64,000 nucleotides of DNA from Clarkia xantiana subsp. parviflora (GCA_036873135.1 JAPTYO010000018.1:4278001-4342000), one strand, 5' to 3'. Numbered from the stretch's first letter, positions 10,940-22,825 are shown. Notes: generated by a model not told the origin, from the sequence alone. Numbers and translations: made by a program.

Positions 10940-11498
10940 TGATGGGCTTCGTTGTGGCCGTTATGCCCTTTAACGCCGAGCAAACGGTGAATAGGGCCAC
11001 TGGGCCCCCAATGGAGGTCAAGATGACCCAGGCGAAGGGTCCCGACAGAGGGAGTCCCGATGATGAAAGGTCCCGACAGAGTCGGTCCCGATAGGTGAGC
11101 TGAATGCTCCCGATGAGATGCCTTTAAGTAGGCCCCGATGACGAATCCCTGAGAACGATTGGCCCTGTCACGATGACGAGGGGCCCCGAGCAGTGACACA
11201 ACGAGATAAACTCTGGAGTCCCCGATATTAGTCGGGACTTGCTATCAGAGGATGAGGCCGAGATACGCGGGACGTGGCCGAGATACGCGGAGCGTAGCTA
11301 AGATACGCGGAGCGTGGCCGAGATACGCGGGGCGTGGCCTTGAGATTACTGCTTGCTAGTTCATACGAGATACTCATTTAAGCATCGGAGAGGGATTCTG
11401 GGTCACCGCCCGGTCTATCCCCTCTTGCAGGATTACGTGGAGCGAAGGAGCTAGGATCGCCGTCAAAGATCGTGCCGGAGTTCTACCGTGATCCAACA
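10940..11498 (+). repeat. Element A 3' LTR, internally deleted
   Basis: Matches the 5' LTR from TGATGGGC to CCAACA. It lacks the segment at the subrepeat end that holds the TATA box (junction near 11340), and carries a 15 bp difference near 11078. About nine substitutions over about 550 aligned bases by eye. A transcript could not be started from this copy in the normal way. Confidence 0.9.
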
Positions 11499-11503
11499 AA
11501 CAC

Positions 11504-11789
11504 TATATTTAACCTTTAAGTTAATTTTATTAATGTATATACATATACTATTTCTTTTTCACTATATCTATTAGATTTACTTTTAAATATAATTAGAGTT
11601 GGTATATAATAATATTAATTATTTTTCTCTGTAAATGATATTTAATAGATGGAGGTAAAAGTCTCACTTTAATTTTTAAAAAAATCTCGAACATTCATAT
11701 GAAAATTATAAATAAGTGGTGAGCCTTCTTTCAGGACTCACCGTATCCTTGTGCCCCTGTGGTTAGCAGGTAAATTAACTACAAATTAT
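11504..11789. other. AT-rich flank, nothing recognised
   Basis: Starts right after the A target duplication. It is AT-rich, with no open frame of note and no repeat that I can tie to another part of the window. Confidence 0.5.
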
Positions 11790-12245
11790 TGTAAACACTT
11801 GATTTTGACCCAGACGTAACGACGTTACACATAATACGTCAATTCCGGACGCGTCAAGCCACGAAGTCTCCAAGAAATGCTTAAGTGCATATTAGGAAAT
11901 TATTATAAATATATTTTAAATTATTTTGAATATATTTTAATATTTTCGGAATATTTAAAATATATATATATATAATAATTAGTTTTTTAATTTTATAGAC
12001 AATTATCTGTAAGGTATTTATCTACAGATATTATCTTTTATTTAAAGGTAATTATCTGTTGAGATATATATCCCTAGGAATTATCTGTTAGCATTTTTTA
12101 TTTAGATTTTATCTGTAATCTAGGCTAGGTTTCTACTATAAATAGGGGTCCAGTTCTACACTGTAAAGACATAGAAAAACACCACAATATCAATAATAAT
12201 ACACTTCTGTCTCGGGATTCGTGCAATTTCGTCTTATTGTGCTTT
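11790..12245 (+). repeat. LTR-like sequence X1
   Basis: Begins TGTAAACACTTGATTTTG and has a TATA-like CTATAAATAGG near 12137, followed by AT-rich transcript-like DNA. Its start and the AAGTCTCCAAGAA segment resemble 27488-27600. No PBS follows, so the end is not defined. Probably the start of an older LTR that now hosts B1 downstream. Confidence 0.35.
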
Positions 12246-12878
12246 GTATTTAAAAAAAGAATAATTTATTTCATCATCTTCCTCCCACTCCATACAACCC
12301 CCACCGTTGCCGGCCCTCGCCGCCGGTGCCCTCTTGCCCGACCGGATTACCTCCTGCCGGCAACCACCTCCGACGCCATTCTCTCTCTCTCTCTCTATCT
12401 ATCTATATCTCTCTCTCTCTAAATTTTGCCGGCCAAGCCCCGACTGTGGCCAAGCCACCACTGCTGTTCGCCATACCACCGCCCTTCGTCGTCCTTAGCC
12501 AACACGCCACCACCGGCCTCCGTTCCCGTTGACATTCTCGCCCTCACAGAGCCAACCGGAGTTGTCCGGCCAACTGGAGTTGTCCCGGCCGTCCGTCGCG
12601 ATCCCGGACCTCGCCAGGCCTTGTCCGTCTCGCCGTGCCGTCCCACCTCGCTTTCGCTGTCCCTCGTCCGAAGCTCGCACGCCGGTTACCAGAGTACCGC
12701 CGGAGTCGCTACTGTCGTCCTTCTGTTTGCTGCGCCCTTTTCCTTAGTCATTGGAGTCTCTGCGCAGGTAATTGTCTTTTATTGTTTTTTATTTGATTTT
12801 AATTGCTTAATCATTTAATTACTTATTTTCTGTTAATTGTTCATTATTATCATTATATCATATAAATTATATAGTTTA
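12246..12878 (+). other. C-rich leader-like segment with CT microsatellite
   Basis: 12280-12760 is strongly C-rich, with open frames of up to 130 codons in more than one frame, none recognisable. A CT/ATCT microsatellite lies at 12378-12421. A GCGCAG|GTAATT junction near 12765 looks like a splice donor followed by AT-rich intron-like DNA up to the B1 insertion. It could be the leader of the X1 element or a captured gene piece; I cannot tell which. Confidence 0.35.
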
Positions 12879-13606
12879 TGATGGATATACGTCTCCCAAA
12901 GGGTCAAAACGGTCCGAAAGTGCATTTACGCGCGTCTGGACCTCCGGATTGCGCGGCAATCCGGACCTCGCCGAATTGCCCAAGTTCGACGAGGTCCGGA
13001 TTGCACTTCGGATATTACGCGATTACCGTTACGTGTAGAGAAGTCAAGTTCGCGCATTGCCAATGTTGATGACGGTTACCGCTTGCTTTTGAACCGTCAT
13101 CAAACCGCTTTAAAACCAGGTCCGGTCCCAAGGAAGCCTATAAATAGGAGGCCTTGGCCACCCATTTTCACACATCCTCTCATTTGCCCAACTTTGGTAT
13201 TTTGAGCTCGGACTTCTCTCTAGAAATACTTTCTCTCTCTAGAATTACCTTTTTTACCCCTATAGTGACTTAAGCATCGGAGAGGGCTCCACTAGCACCA
13301 CCCCCCCCCCCCCCCTCTCCGTGCTAGTACTGGCTTTTCGTGCAGGAACCGGCGCTCCAGACGTTCGGACTTGTGCACAGACCATCGCCTTTTGAGACTC
13401 AGACGCCTCCCGTGTCACAACCGCCTTTTGAGACTCAGACGCTTCCTGAGACACAACCGCCTTTTGAGACACAGACCTTTCCGAGACTCAGCCGAACACT
13501 CGTCAAGTGGCACAAACCTCTTTCAGACGAAGGGTTACAGCCCGAAAACCCGCTCAACCATTCAGACAGACGCGTCCCCACGACCCAGTTCATCCAGGAC
13601 GTAACA
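12879..13606 (+). repeat. B1 5' LTR
   Basis: Starts TGATGGATATACG and ends GTAACA. It has a TATA box (CCTATAAATAGG) at about 13139 and TTAAGCATCGGAGAGGG at 13270, then a C-tract of 15 inside a fold. Compared with the 3' copy it lacks about 75 bp just after the first 11 bases. Confidence 0.9.
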
Positions 13607-13624
13607 TTGGCGCCGTCTACGTGA
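13607..13624 (+). other. Primer binding site, B1
   Basis: TTGGCGCCGTCTACGTG follows the LTR end. The core matches the other Tat-type elements here, but the 3' part (ACG) differs. Confidence 0.7.
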
Positions 13625-13655
13625 TTCGAACAAAAAGCTATCATACCGCAAAGTC

Positions 13656-16102
13656 ATGACGAGTGATCACAACCTTCCCGAAGAGGTTAACGCGAGGAAT
13701 ACAAGGAAAAGGCATGGACGTCCTAAGAAGTCTCCGGCAAACAAAAAAGCAGGAGGTCAGAGACCAGCTGGAAGCAAGTCGGGACCTTCCCACATACCAA
13801 GAGCTACTTCCGTAGCTTCATCCATGCCAACCGAGGAAGTGCCTGACGCACAGCACAACCACCAAGAGCCAAGGGATGAGCATTGCTCACCCCCACCTGG
13901 TTTCGAGCCAGAAATGCATGGTGATGAATCTCAGTCAGAAATGCCGCAAGGCGAACAACAAACGGGGGCAAACCCGATGCCTAACGTTACTCCAGCAATG
14001 ATGGCTGCACTGGAAGAGTTACTCGCATTCCGCGAGTAACTAAGAAACCAAGGATATGCGACTCAACCACCTCCAACCAACCAAGAGCATGCTGCGCCAA
14101 CAAGAGAGATATCGCAGGACACTACCCGCCAAGGAAATCCTTTCCAGGGCAGAAACCAACATGCAAGATATGAACCCGCCCGTTCATACCCTCCTTCCCA
14201 AGGAGCCCGTCATTGGAGGAACGAAAGGCAACCCCCATACCACCGCCCACAGCAGCCAACAAGGGATGATCCCTTCCAGGCCACAAGCAGAGATCAATCT
14301 GACATCTACCATAACAATGGTCGGCAAAATCCTTCAACAGGTTATGCTGAGCCTGTAAAAGGGTTTACCGCCGAGATGTTAGAAGAGATTGTGGAGAAGA
14401 ATATGAAGGAAGCAAAGATGAAAGGTATGCACGCACTTGAAGAAAGGGCGTCACATCCGTTCGCTGACCACCTTGTAAACAGTCGTGTCCCAGACTCACT
14501 GTACCGGATCAGAGGAGATCTCTATCGAGGAAAAGGAGATCCAGTAGAACATGTGCAAAAGCACGAGGCCTCTCTGCTAGGCAGAACAAAGAACCCACAC
14601 CACTTTACAATGACGTTTTCACAAACTCTTGCCGGGTCCGCAGCACACTGGTTCTTCTCACTGCCATGCGGAAGCATCACCTCATGGGCGGACCTAAAGG
14701 CTAAATTCATTCAGCGATACATGGGCGAGCGCACATTGCTGAAGGGGTCAAATGCTCTGGACGACATCCAGCAGCAAAATGAAGAATCTCTCGCCGACTA
14801 CTACGTTCGCTTCAACCAGAATATCTCCGATATTCAGGGGAACTTGACGGAAGGAGAGATAGTTCGATCATTCATTCGAAACCTCGGACGAAGAGGCTAT
14901 GCCCTAGCAAAAAAGATGGCAAAGCGCCCAGCTGAAACTATGGAAGAGCTAGCCGCAAAGAATACGTGGACCTCGAAAGGTTCAGAAGCCAAAACAAAGC
15001 AAAAATCTCTGCGGCAAAGGCAAAAGAAAACCCAAAGCAGAACCAAGCAAAACCACACTCAAGCGACCAACAAGGAAGAAATTGGCAACCTCAGCCAAAA
15101 AGGCCTTTTCAAGGAGATTTCCAGAAGCCAAAAGAAGTAAACCTCGCTGACTGCATTCCTTTGAATGCCCCGCTATCCGTGATATTAAGAGAGATGAAGG
15201 ATGCGAACATGTGGAAAGAGCCGAACAATTTTAGAAAAGGCCCTCTGGGGAAAGACAAAGACAAGTGGTGTGAAAACCACGAGGTCTTCGGCCACGAGAC
15301 GGACAGCTGTGTCAGCCTACGTTTCCGCATTAACAACTTCGTCCTCAAAGGCGAATTGAAGCAATTTGTCGATCAAGGCGACAACCCCCCGAAAAAGGCT
15401 CAAGCAGAGTCATCAAAAAGAGGAAACAAGGGAAAAAAGAAAGTCAACGACAACCCTCCGCCAGCCAAGCGAGGTGTAATCAACGTCATCCACGGAGGAC
15501 CTGCCGCCGGAGGACAAGTGTCTAATGCTCGGGACATTTATGCATCCCAAGCAGTAACATTGCCGAAATACGGAAACCGCAAGCAACCGGAGCAAGAGGA
15601 CGCGGTCATCCAATTTTCTAGGGAAGATTTAAAGCATATCGTTTACCCTCACGATGACGGTTTAGTCATAACCATGGACATCGACGGGTATGATGCGTAA
15701 AGAATCCTCGTTGATGGTGGAAGCTCCGCTGACATTCTACATGTCAAAGTCCTAGAGCAACTGGGAAGATCAGTCAAAGACTTGACTCCGGGAACCTTCT
15801 CGCTAGTCAGCTTCGCCGGAGCAGCTACACACCCCCTGGGAACAATTACGCTTCTTGTCATCCTTGGCCAAGGGTGGAAAGCGTTGCACGTCAATGTCAC
15901 TTTCGTCGTTGTAGAATCTCTGGGGGCATATAATGGAATTTTGGGACGAACAACGATCAACCCTTATGTGATTGTGCCCTCCACTGTCCACCAAAAGATG
16001 AAGTTCCCTACGGACCATGGGATTGGGGAAGTGCTAGGCGATCAGATAACCGCAAGACGTTGTTACGTCAACGCCTTAAGAGCAAAACACCATTTCCATG
16101 TG
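13656..16102 (+). pseudogene. gag: B1 gag and aspartic protease, broken
   Basis: Starts at ATG 13656. A basic, Pro-rich N-terminus of 127 codons ends at a stop at 14037. The Gag core follows at 14376-15000 (SLADYYVRFNQN, EIVRSFIRNL). A frameshift near 14970 leads to a zinc knuckle (WCENHEVFGHETDSC, near 15270) and the INVIHGG segment (15478). The protease follows (RILVDGGSSAD near 15705), separated by an in-frame stop at 15697-15699. It then runs through GRTTINPYVIVPSTVH and stops resembling protease at about 16100. Unlike A, C and D it has no RS-rich tail. RT does not follow. Confidence 0.85.
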
Positions 16103-16770
16103 GCAATGATAAATTCTTTCAAAAGGCAGAAAGTTGTTGCTGAAAGGAAGGAGCAAACGGTGGAAAAAGTTGTTACAGTTTGGAAGCCGCAAGGGTACAT
16201 CCAGTATTCGCCATGGAACCAGATATGGCTCATCAAGCAGGGAGAAGGCGAGCCAATCATGGACTACTTCTTCAGATTCGCTTCTAACGCCTCCTCGGCA
16301 AAAGCAACAAGGGAAGAAGTGATAAGCGTGTTCTATGCAAACATGAACGCCAGATCCTTCCTTCTCTTTGGAAGAACTCATGGATGGCGAACAACCAAAA
16401 CCATGGCGGATCTAAAAGACAAGCTCGAGACAGCAAACTTGTGCGAACAAGAACTGAGGTGGGGTACACCCCTCAGTTGAGACAAAGAAGTTCAAGCAAA
16501 AACAAACAAACAGGAGGGCGCAAGCATCGATAAAGACAACATCTTCACACCGCTAAACACGGTTGCTGAAGACATTTACGTCAACCTACTCGAAAACAAG
16601 CTCCCGAGTCCACTTGTTCCGAAGACAGCTTTCTTGGGCAACAACATTAAGGAATGGTGTAAATACCACAAAACCCTGGGGCACAACACAAACATGTGTC
16701 TACCACTAAGATGGGAGATTGAAGAATGCATCGCGCTAGGCGCATTAAGGTGATTTGTTGCAACCGACTC
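16103..16770 (+). pseudogene. B1 second, diverged gag tail with its own zinc knuckle
   Basis: After the protease the same region continues with GEPIMDYFFRFASNASSAKATREE, which aligns by eye with SLADYYVRFNQN of the first Gag. At about 16640-16690 comes WCKYHKTLGHNTNMC, which aligns with the zinc knuckle WCENHEVFGHETDSC. The segment after the knuckle (EIEECIALGALR) also matches in position. So this is a partial second Gag with the same order of parts, at the place where RT should be. It is broken by a stop at 16478-16480. Function unknown; decayed. Confidence 0.65.
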
Positions 16771-17090
16771 CGCGACATCGTCGTCAAACCAGCCATAATG
16801 ACCCGGGGAGAAATAACTATCTTTCCGATTACTTTGCGCATTTCTATTCTAAGTGTTTCTAGTATAATCGCATTTACATGTTTTAAGAAGGAATGATCGG
16901 TTGACGCCTTCTCGAAAAAACAATGTAAATACGCGCATGTATCTAATAAAGTCAATCTACATTTGTAGGTACATATCTATGTCTTGCACGCTATTTTTGG
17001 ATTAAACGCGAAGTAACAAAACTACGCGCTTATTATCTACATCAACAATCCAAGATATTATGCAATCAACAAGCAAAAAAAATCTATTAC
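16771..17090. other. B1 spacer after second gag
   Basis: Non-coding. It contains an AATAAAG near 16945, in a position like the conserved AATAAA block of A, C and D, but without the GAGGTTACTTC tail. Confidence 0.4.
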
Positions 17091-17530
17091 GCGTTATGAC
17101 AACGCTTATCATCAACAACAACTTACTCATATTGATGACTACATCAAAAGGTGTCATCGTGGAATCAAAAACTTGGAGTTAAGCCCAAGATATTTACAAA
17201 GACAGCATGCTGCAACTACATATAACGGATGATACTTGCATATCTACACCAACAAGGAGTTTATTTCTCCATTCATAAATTGGCAACTATCTCAAGAAGG
17301 TGCCAACAACACAAAGCCATTGCGCTATGTACACAGTCAACTTATACGACGCAATGACAACTTGCGGATTATCTACAAAAAGGAGACTTATAGAAATTCT
17401 CTACTCAAAATGACGACTATTCCAAAGGCGTCAGCTACAAGCAATACCTTGGAATAACACCAAGGTCTTCCATCAAAATGACGACTATTCCAAAGGCGTC
17501 AACTACAAGCAACATCTTGGATTAACACCA
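17091..17530 (+). repeat. B1 hairpin-rich repeats
   Basis: Degenerate repeats with paired arms: GCGTT/AACGC (17091-17105), GATGAC/GTCATC (17134-17158), TTGGCA/TGCCAA (17280-17306), CGCAA/TTGCG (17350-17366), TGACG/CGTCA (17411-17433 and 17479-17501). Several share the loop ACTAT...CAAAAGG although their arms differ. Confidence 0.65.
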
Positions 17531-17689
17531 AGATTTACTATCAAAAGTAGCATGTTGTGGTATCCTCTTTGTAAAGACAAACCCCATGTTAACTCCTAAA
17601 AAATGACATGCTGTGACATCTCTTGTTAGAGGCAAATCCTCATGTTCATAGCCATTCCCTGGATTCAGAACAAGATGGGCAAATACAAT
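17531..17689. other. B1 spacer between repeat blocks
   Basis: Degenerate copies of CATGTTGTGGTATCCTCTTGT-like sequence. No gene. Confidence 0.4.
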
Positions 17690-18045
17690 ACGGGACTGAT
17701 CACCCCATAAGTGGCGGAAGTTCTCTTGTTAGACAACGACCCCACGTTACAACAAGTATGAATTCCTATTTAAAAGGGTCCACTCTTTATGGCAAATGTC
17801 CTCTTGTTAGATGACAATCCCACACTATGAATTCCTATTTAAAAGGGTTCACTCTTTATGGCGAATGTCCTCTTGTTAGATGACAATCCCACACTATGAA
17901 TTCCTATTTAAAAGGGTTCACTCTATACGGCGAACGTCCTCTTATTAGATGACAACCCCGTACTATGAAATCCTGCTTAAGGGTTCACTCTATACGGCAA
18001 AAGTCCTCTTGTTAGATGACAATTCCGTACTATAAATTTTCAAAC
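17690..18045 (+). repeat. B1 tandem repeat, 64-68 bp unit
   Basis: Five copies of a unit containing CCTCTTGTTAGATGACAATC and GAATTCCTATTTAAAAGGG. The copies diverge towards 18045. Confidence 0.8.
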
Positions 18046-18840
18046 CGTGTTGCATGGTTCTTGGACGCAGAAAGCATGCATCACAATTCATAGTTTCAAA
18101 AAAGTGTTACATGGTACCTGGATGCAGGAATCATGTATCACAAATATTTTATCAAATACTTTGTCAAATATTTTATCAAATATTTTATGTATCAAACACC
18201 TTTCCAAATATTTTATCAACACGGTTTTTGCGTGTATTACAAACCTTTTAGGATTCACAAAATACTTCTTCAAAAACCAAAATGTTTTTACGTATGCTTC
18301 CCCAACGCGGGTTGATACACGCTGGCAGGTGCGCACCCTGTTTAAAAACTCATAAAAATTACAAGTCGAGTCTTGTACAACGTCGCCTTAGAGTGGAACT
18401 AAGAGACGGTATAAACTAGTATCTTGCTTAACCAAGATAACACCTTGCAAATATACTACTTGTTAAGTCGCTATACGCGAACCACTTGACAGGTCACAAC
18501 ATATATAGCGATAAGCTATGCAGGAAAGACGGACAACATGCACAACACATCATGCAAGCAATCTTGAATCAAAAGTGGCTATCGGTCACGACTGCAGGGA
18601 CTATGTCTACGTTACTAGTCATCTACACTCAATAAACACAGTAAGTGATAACGGTATGAAATATTACTAACAAGTTATCATGCAAACTGCTATGTATAAA
18701 GCAGGTTCAAACGACGTAGTTCAAAGCGAACAAGTCACAAGCAACAACCAAGGAACAACTCCAACAAGTTTCAAAACATAGAAGCCCGGGGGGCAAACAG
18801 ACTCACAAACGAGTTCAACATATCGAAATGATGGCACAGA
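18046..18840. other. B1 spacer upstream of antisense 3' end
   Basis: Short duplications (TTTATCAAATA-type at 18145-18225), then unremarkable non-coding DNA to the 3' end of the antisense gene. Confidence 0.5.
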
Positions 18841-21253
18841 TCAAAGAATGCCATCATCCCTGACAGGACTAGGCGGAACAGGCGGAAGTTGCACATTAGT
18901 GCCGCCACCATCTTCTCCAAAAAAAAATGCAAACTGAGATGTTGCAGTATCCAAACGACGGAGCTCGGCAACTTGCCCAACAGCAAACTCCACATATGGC
19001 CCTAACTTGTCAAAAGGAAAGCCAGGAGCAAGAATTCTCACCCTACGAACAAAGTCCTCAGCAAACTCGCTGAGCATAGGAGCGGCCTTCGCCGTAGCAG
19101 CAGCAGTAACTGCGCTGTCAAATCCAGGAGTAGAAGGGAACTTTCCAAGTCCCTCTTCAATGCCGGCCTTCATTTCTTCTTCGCGCACCTTCCGACAGGC
19201 AACTTTATGCTTGCCCGCGTTGTCAGAAATTGCCTTCTCAATGGAAGCATTCTCATATTCAAGCTGAACAAGGCGGGCATGATCAGAATCATAACGGGCA
19301 TCAAAATCCGTTCTTCAAAGAAAGACGGCGCACTTCATCCTTAGCTTCCTCAAGCTCCTTGGACAAAGTGGCAGCCTTATCAGCAATGGCACGCTTCTCC
19401 TAGACAAGCTCCAACAAGAAGGAGGCCATGTGCACCATATCAGAAACAACCTGAAAACAAAAACACAATAAGCATACATGTTCGGGAACAACGAACATAG
19501 CAAAACGAAGAAAGATACTCACTGGAGTGAATCCAGATAGCGATCTCTCAACAAAAGTTCGCACCTCCTCCTCACTCGAGGGCCGAACAAGTCGATCACC
19601 AGGAGGAATAGATCGATGAAGAACGCGCACACCAACTTCCGGCATGCTCAGCTGGGAGTTCTCGGGAAAAGTGAGATCTCCTGTCACATATGGCATCCAC
19701 TTACCATCCGAAACATCACCTTCCAAAGGACGAAGCAAATCCGCACGTCCAAGTGGCGGGAGCACTACATGCAAACCAAATAGAGTTATGCAAAAGCCAA
19801 AAACATAGCGCGCAAAAGCACACAGTCAAGTGTTCAGCTTATACCAGAAGGAAGAGAACGTTCCACCTCGGACCGCTCCTTCGAGCGGGGGGCAGACAAC
19901 GCATCCTCGCAACCGTCAACTTCATTCCATTTATGACAGGAAGGAGTAGGAACGGTCACAGTAGTCTTCGGACGCTTCGAACTGCTCGAAGAACGTGCCC
20001 CAGTGGTGGTCCGTTTGGTAGAATCAGGAACGGCAACAACGCGATCAGTAACAAGCGCCTTGCGGCCTGTATGTAACACACAAAGTTACAACCCAACTAA
20101 GAAAGTACACAAGGAAGATTGTTTATTCAAACCGTCTAGCTTTTCCATGTCCGGAAGCCGCCGATGCTCCAGAAGCAAGAGGTGGAACAATCCTTCCGCT
20201 ATAAGCAATCTTGCGAGCGGCTGCCGTCTGCAAAGACGAGCTTTTTCCGTCAAACCAACCTACAGTGCAACACGGTAAAAAGTTATAAAAAAGATTAACA
20301 TACCGAAGCTGCAGAAGGGAGCACATGAATCCCAACATCGACCAACTCCTGATCAGATGCGCGCAGCGAACAAGTAAAGCCGCGCGATTGCTGACAGTGA
20401 TATATCTGCTTGATCACCTCCCTATCCGACAAGGAGAGTTCCCAAAAAGCAGGCGCGGGATCAGATTTCCGAATATACTCGACATCCCAAGTCGTACCCC
20501 GTCATGAGCAAAAAAGTAATGATACCTCCAATGATCAGCAGACCGATCCGCGGCGGCGACTAATCGGTAACTAGAATCCCACTTGGCTTCACCAAGACCA
20601 AGTTCCTCAAAGCCATCGCTTTGCAAGTTCGGCCAGCGAACTTTCACACTGCACAATCCCGCAGAGTCTGGACTCTTAAGCTGGTAGAAGCAGCGAAAGA
20701 GGGTGCGAGAGTAACGCCAGGACTGCTTGTGAAGCGGCACTCTAAAACAAGTCCATACTCGAATCCCGTTGGGCGCAAGATCTAAAGGGGAAATCCCATA
20801 ACCTCTACAGAGCTCAATCAAGTCAGAGCAGTAGGGAAACCGCAAACCCTCCCTAACGTGAGATGTATACACAACGGATAAATCTACAGGCGGAGGAGTA
20901 GCATCTCCTAAACTACTCTCACGGAGTAATTCAAAGGGGTAAACGGCCTCGGTACAAGGGTCAAGTCCGGAAGCACTTGCATACATGGAAAACAAGGATC
21001 TATCCAAGCGGTTAGTGTAGTACCTAACCAACACCTCGGTCTCTCCAACAGGAGATGCCCCAACAAAAGGATCAGCAGCTACACCCTCATCGGTGTCCAA
21101 AACACTATCTATTGGTAAAACCAGGTCTACCTCCAAGTCATCCTCGATATCAGAATTAAAAGGAGTCTGTGATAGAGGAGTGGTGGACTTACTAATTGCA
21201 ACAACTCGATCAAAAGGAAGGGAGCTCCGCAAGAGGTTACTGCGACTCCACAA
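18841..21253 (-). pseudogene. B1 antisense gene (gypsy-type transposon domain), broken, multi-exon
   Basis: The N-terminal part (21253 to about 20500) matches the antisense product of A and C: EGLRFPYCSDLIELCRGYGI aligns with the GIRFPFCGNLVEMCQHY region. After a frameshift near 20480 the match continues to about 20290 in another frame. Downstream pieces at 19834-20079, 19400-19774 (SMPEVGVRVLHRSIPPGD), 19300-19430 (coiled-coil-like) and 18841-19188 (APGFPFDKLG...FAVGQVAELRRL) are separated by likely GT-AG introns, for example 19765-19844. The last two match B2. No ATG start is clear; the first codon of the open frame is TTG. The product is unknown. Confidence 0.65.
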
Positions 21254-21279
21254 ACTGGAAGAACCAAGCAGGAGTCAAT

Positions 21280-21410
21280 GCGCATAGCAAAAGTCAACGC
21301 GCATAGCAAAAGTCAGCGCGCATAGCAAAAGTCAACGCGCATAGCAAAAGTCAACGCGCATAGCCACGTCAACGCGTATAGCCAAAGTAAACGCACATAG
21401 CAAAGTTGGT
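21280..21410. repeat. 19 bp tandem repeat upstream of B1 antisense gene
   Basis: About seven copies of GCGCATAGCAAAAGTCAAC, decaying to the right. It lies just upstream of the antisense reading frame on the minus strand, where promoter or 5' UTR would be expected. Confidence 0.85.
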
Positions 21411-22825
21411 GCGTGCAGTAAAAGGGGCCAACATCTTAAGAAAACTACATGCAAACGGTGAGTCTAACGTGACGATCCGCGAGGATCAAATACGGCGACA
21501 CTTCGGAAAAATATTTTTCTAAGGCTTCAAAGACAACCAACGGTTACTCCTAAAGACGTTTGGCAACTCCCGTCGACCAACAAACCCGTCAAGGGAAAAA
21601 ATTATGCATACCAACCAAAAAGCCTCTACGCAAAGACACGGGGGCAATATGTCCAATCGGGGAATTCTACTTCAACTATCCACGGAAGTGAAAAATCATC
21701 TAAGGCATGAACTAACGACGATAGTAACGACAACCAATCAGCAATTATTCGACATACAAACACCAATAAGCAGTTCCATACGACAACAACGACAAATAGC
21801 TCAAACGAACAACTATACGGCGACATTCAAAATCAAGTCGAAGCTGTCCTGTAAAATCGAGTTTTCAGATTACCTCAAAACGTGACGAAAAGTATCGCAA
21901 TGGACTCCCCTCGTCGAGACGATTTCAGAAAGGTAAGGACCGCGGCGAACGGAGCACAGGAAGGCGGCGCGTGGGTTACACGCGCCGGCAGGGCGAAGCT
22001 CACGCGGCGGCGCGTGAGGGCGCGTCCGGCGTCGTCTGGTGATTCCGAAGGCGGCGCTGGAATCCTCGTGACAATCTTAGTCGATTGGTGGTGTCAATTT
22101 CTGAAAACAAGTCAAGGATCAAACACGAAACTTTCGGGATGCGCCTAAGCTTTACGACGGTGAAGAAACTATGAACACACAAATGATTTCTGGAAATGAT
22201 GAAGGAATTACCTGCAAAGAAGAAGGAATAATGAATTCCCAAAGAGCTGGAAGAATGATTGGGGATTTTTGTAATTACATATCCCAAAAGATTCCTTGGT
22301 GATAAGGATTAAAGGAGTAATTCATCTACACTCACGCCTAAGTACTTACGGTATACTCCACCCTCTCTTCTAAATATCTACTCCTACGTACATGATTATT
22401 TTGGTATTGCACGTATCAAACCCGTCATTCTACACGTATGTTTTCATATCGCATGATTCATGATTTGATAATCACTAAGTCGTTTTAGAAGTATACGGAT
22501 TATATTTCTTGCATCGCGTAATTACGATCTTGCCATGACCGTTACTTGTACATGCATGTCAATAAAAGCATGTCCGCATGACGTATTACTAATTGCTTAT
22601 ATCCCTAACGGTAACCATACTTGCACGTTACGTATACACCTTCTCTATTGCACTAACCGTGATGACAGGAAATAAAGTCACTCGGTCAAAAAATCAAGGG
22701 ATGGACGAAATCAAGACTTCTACGTCCAACCGACGATCAAAACTGGAAGGTTAGCGTCAAGCTCAAATTGGATATGTACCCAAACTTAAAATAGAGTCAA
22801 GAAAGGTTTTGAACCGTTACTTGAC
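21411..22825. other. B1 3' non-coding region
   Basis: Contains short unrecognised open frames only (for example 21604-21885). On the minus strand it would be upstream DNA of the antisense gene. No TATA plus telo-box like that of A and C was found. Confidence 0.4.

Larger units (their letters stand above)
754..11498 (+). mobile_element. Element A: complete but decayed Tat-type Ty3/gypsy LTR retrotransposon
   Basis: A 10.7 kb element with both LTRs (754-1396 and 10940-11498). Perfect 5 bp target-site duplications AACAC lie at 749-753 and 11499-11503. Order on the plus strand: LTR, PBS, gag, protease, RT, RNase H, second RNase H, integrase, a short tandem array, an antisense gene on the minus strand, PPT, LTR. 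LTR identity is about 98% outside a large gap. The gag-pol frame is broken many times, so the copy cannot make its own proteins. It is the same family as element C and related to D. Confidence 0.95.

Noticed and set aside
12426..12818. 130-codon frame in the C-rich segment
   Set aside because: Competing open frames on both strands and low-complexity composition; nothing recognised.
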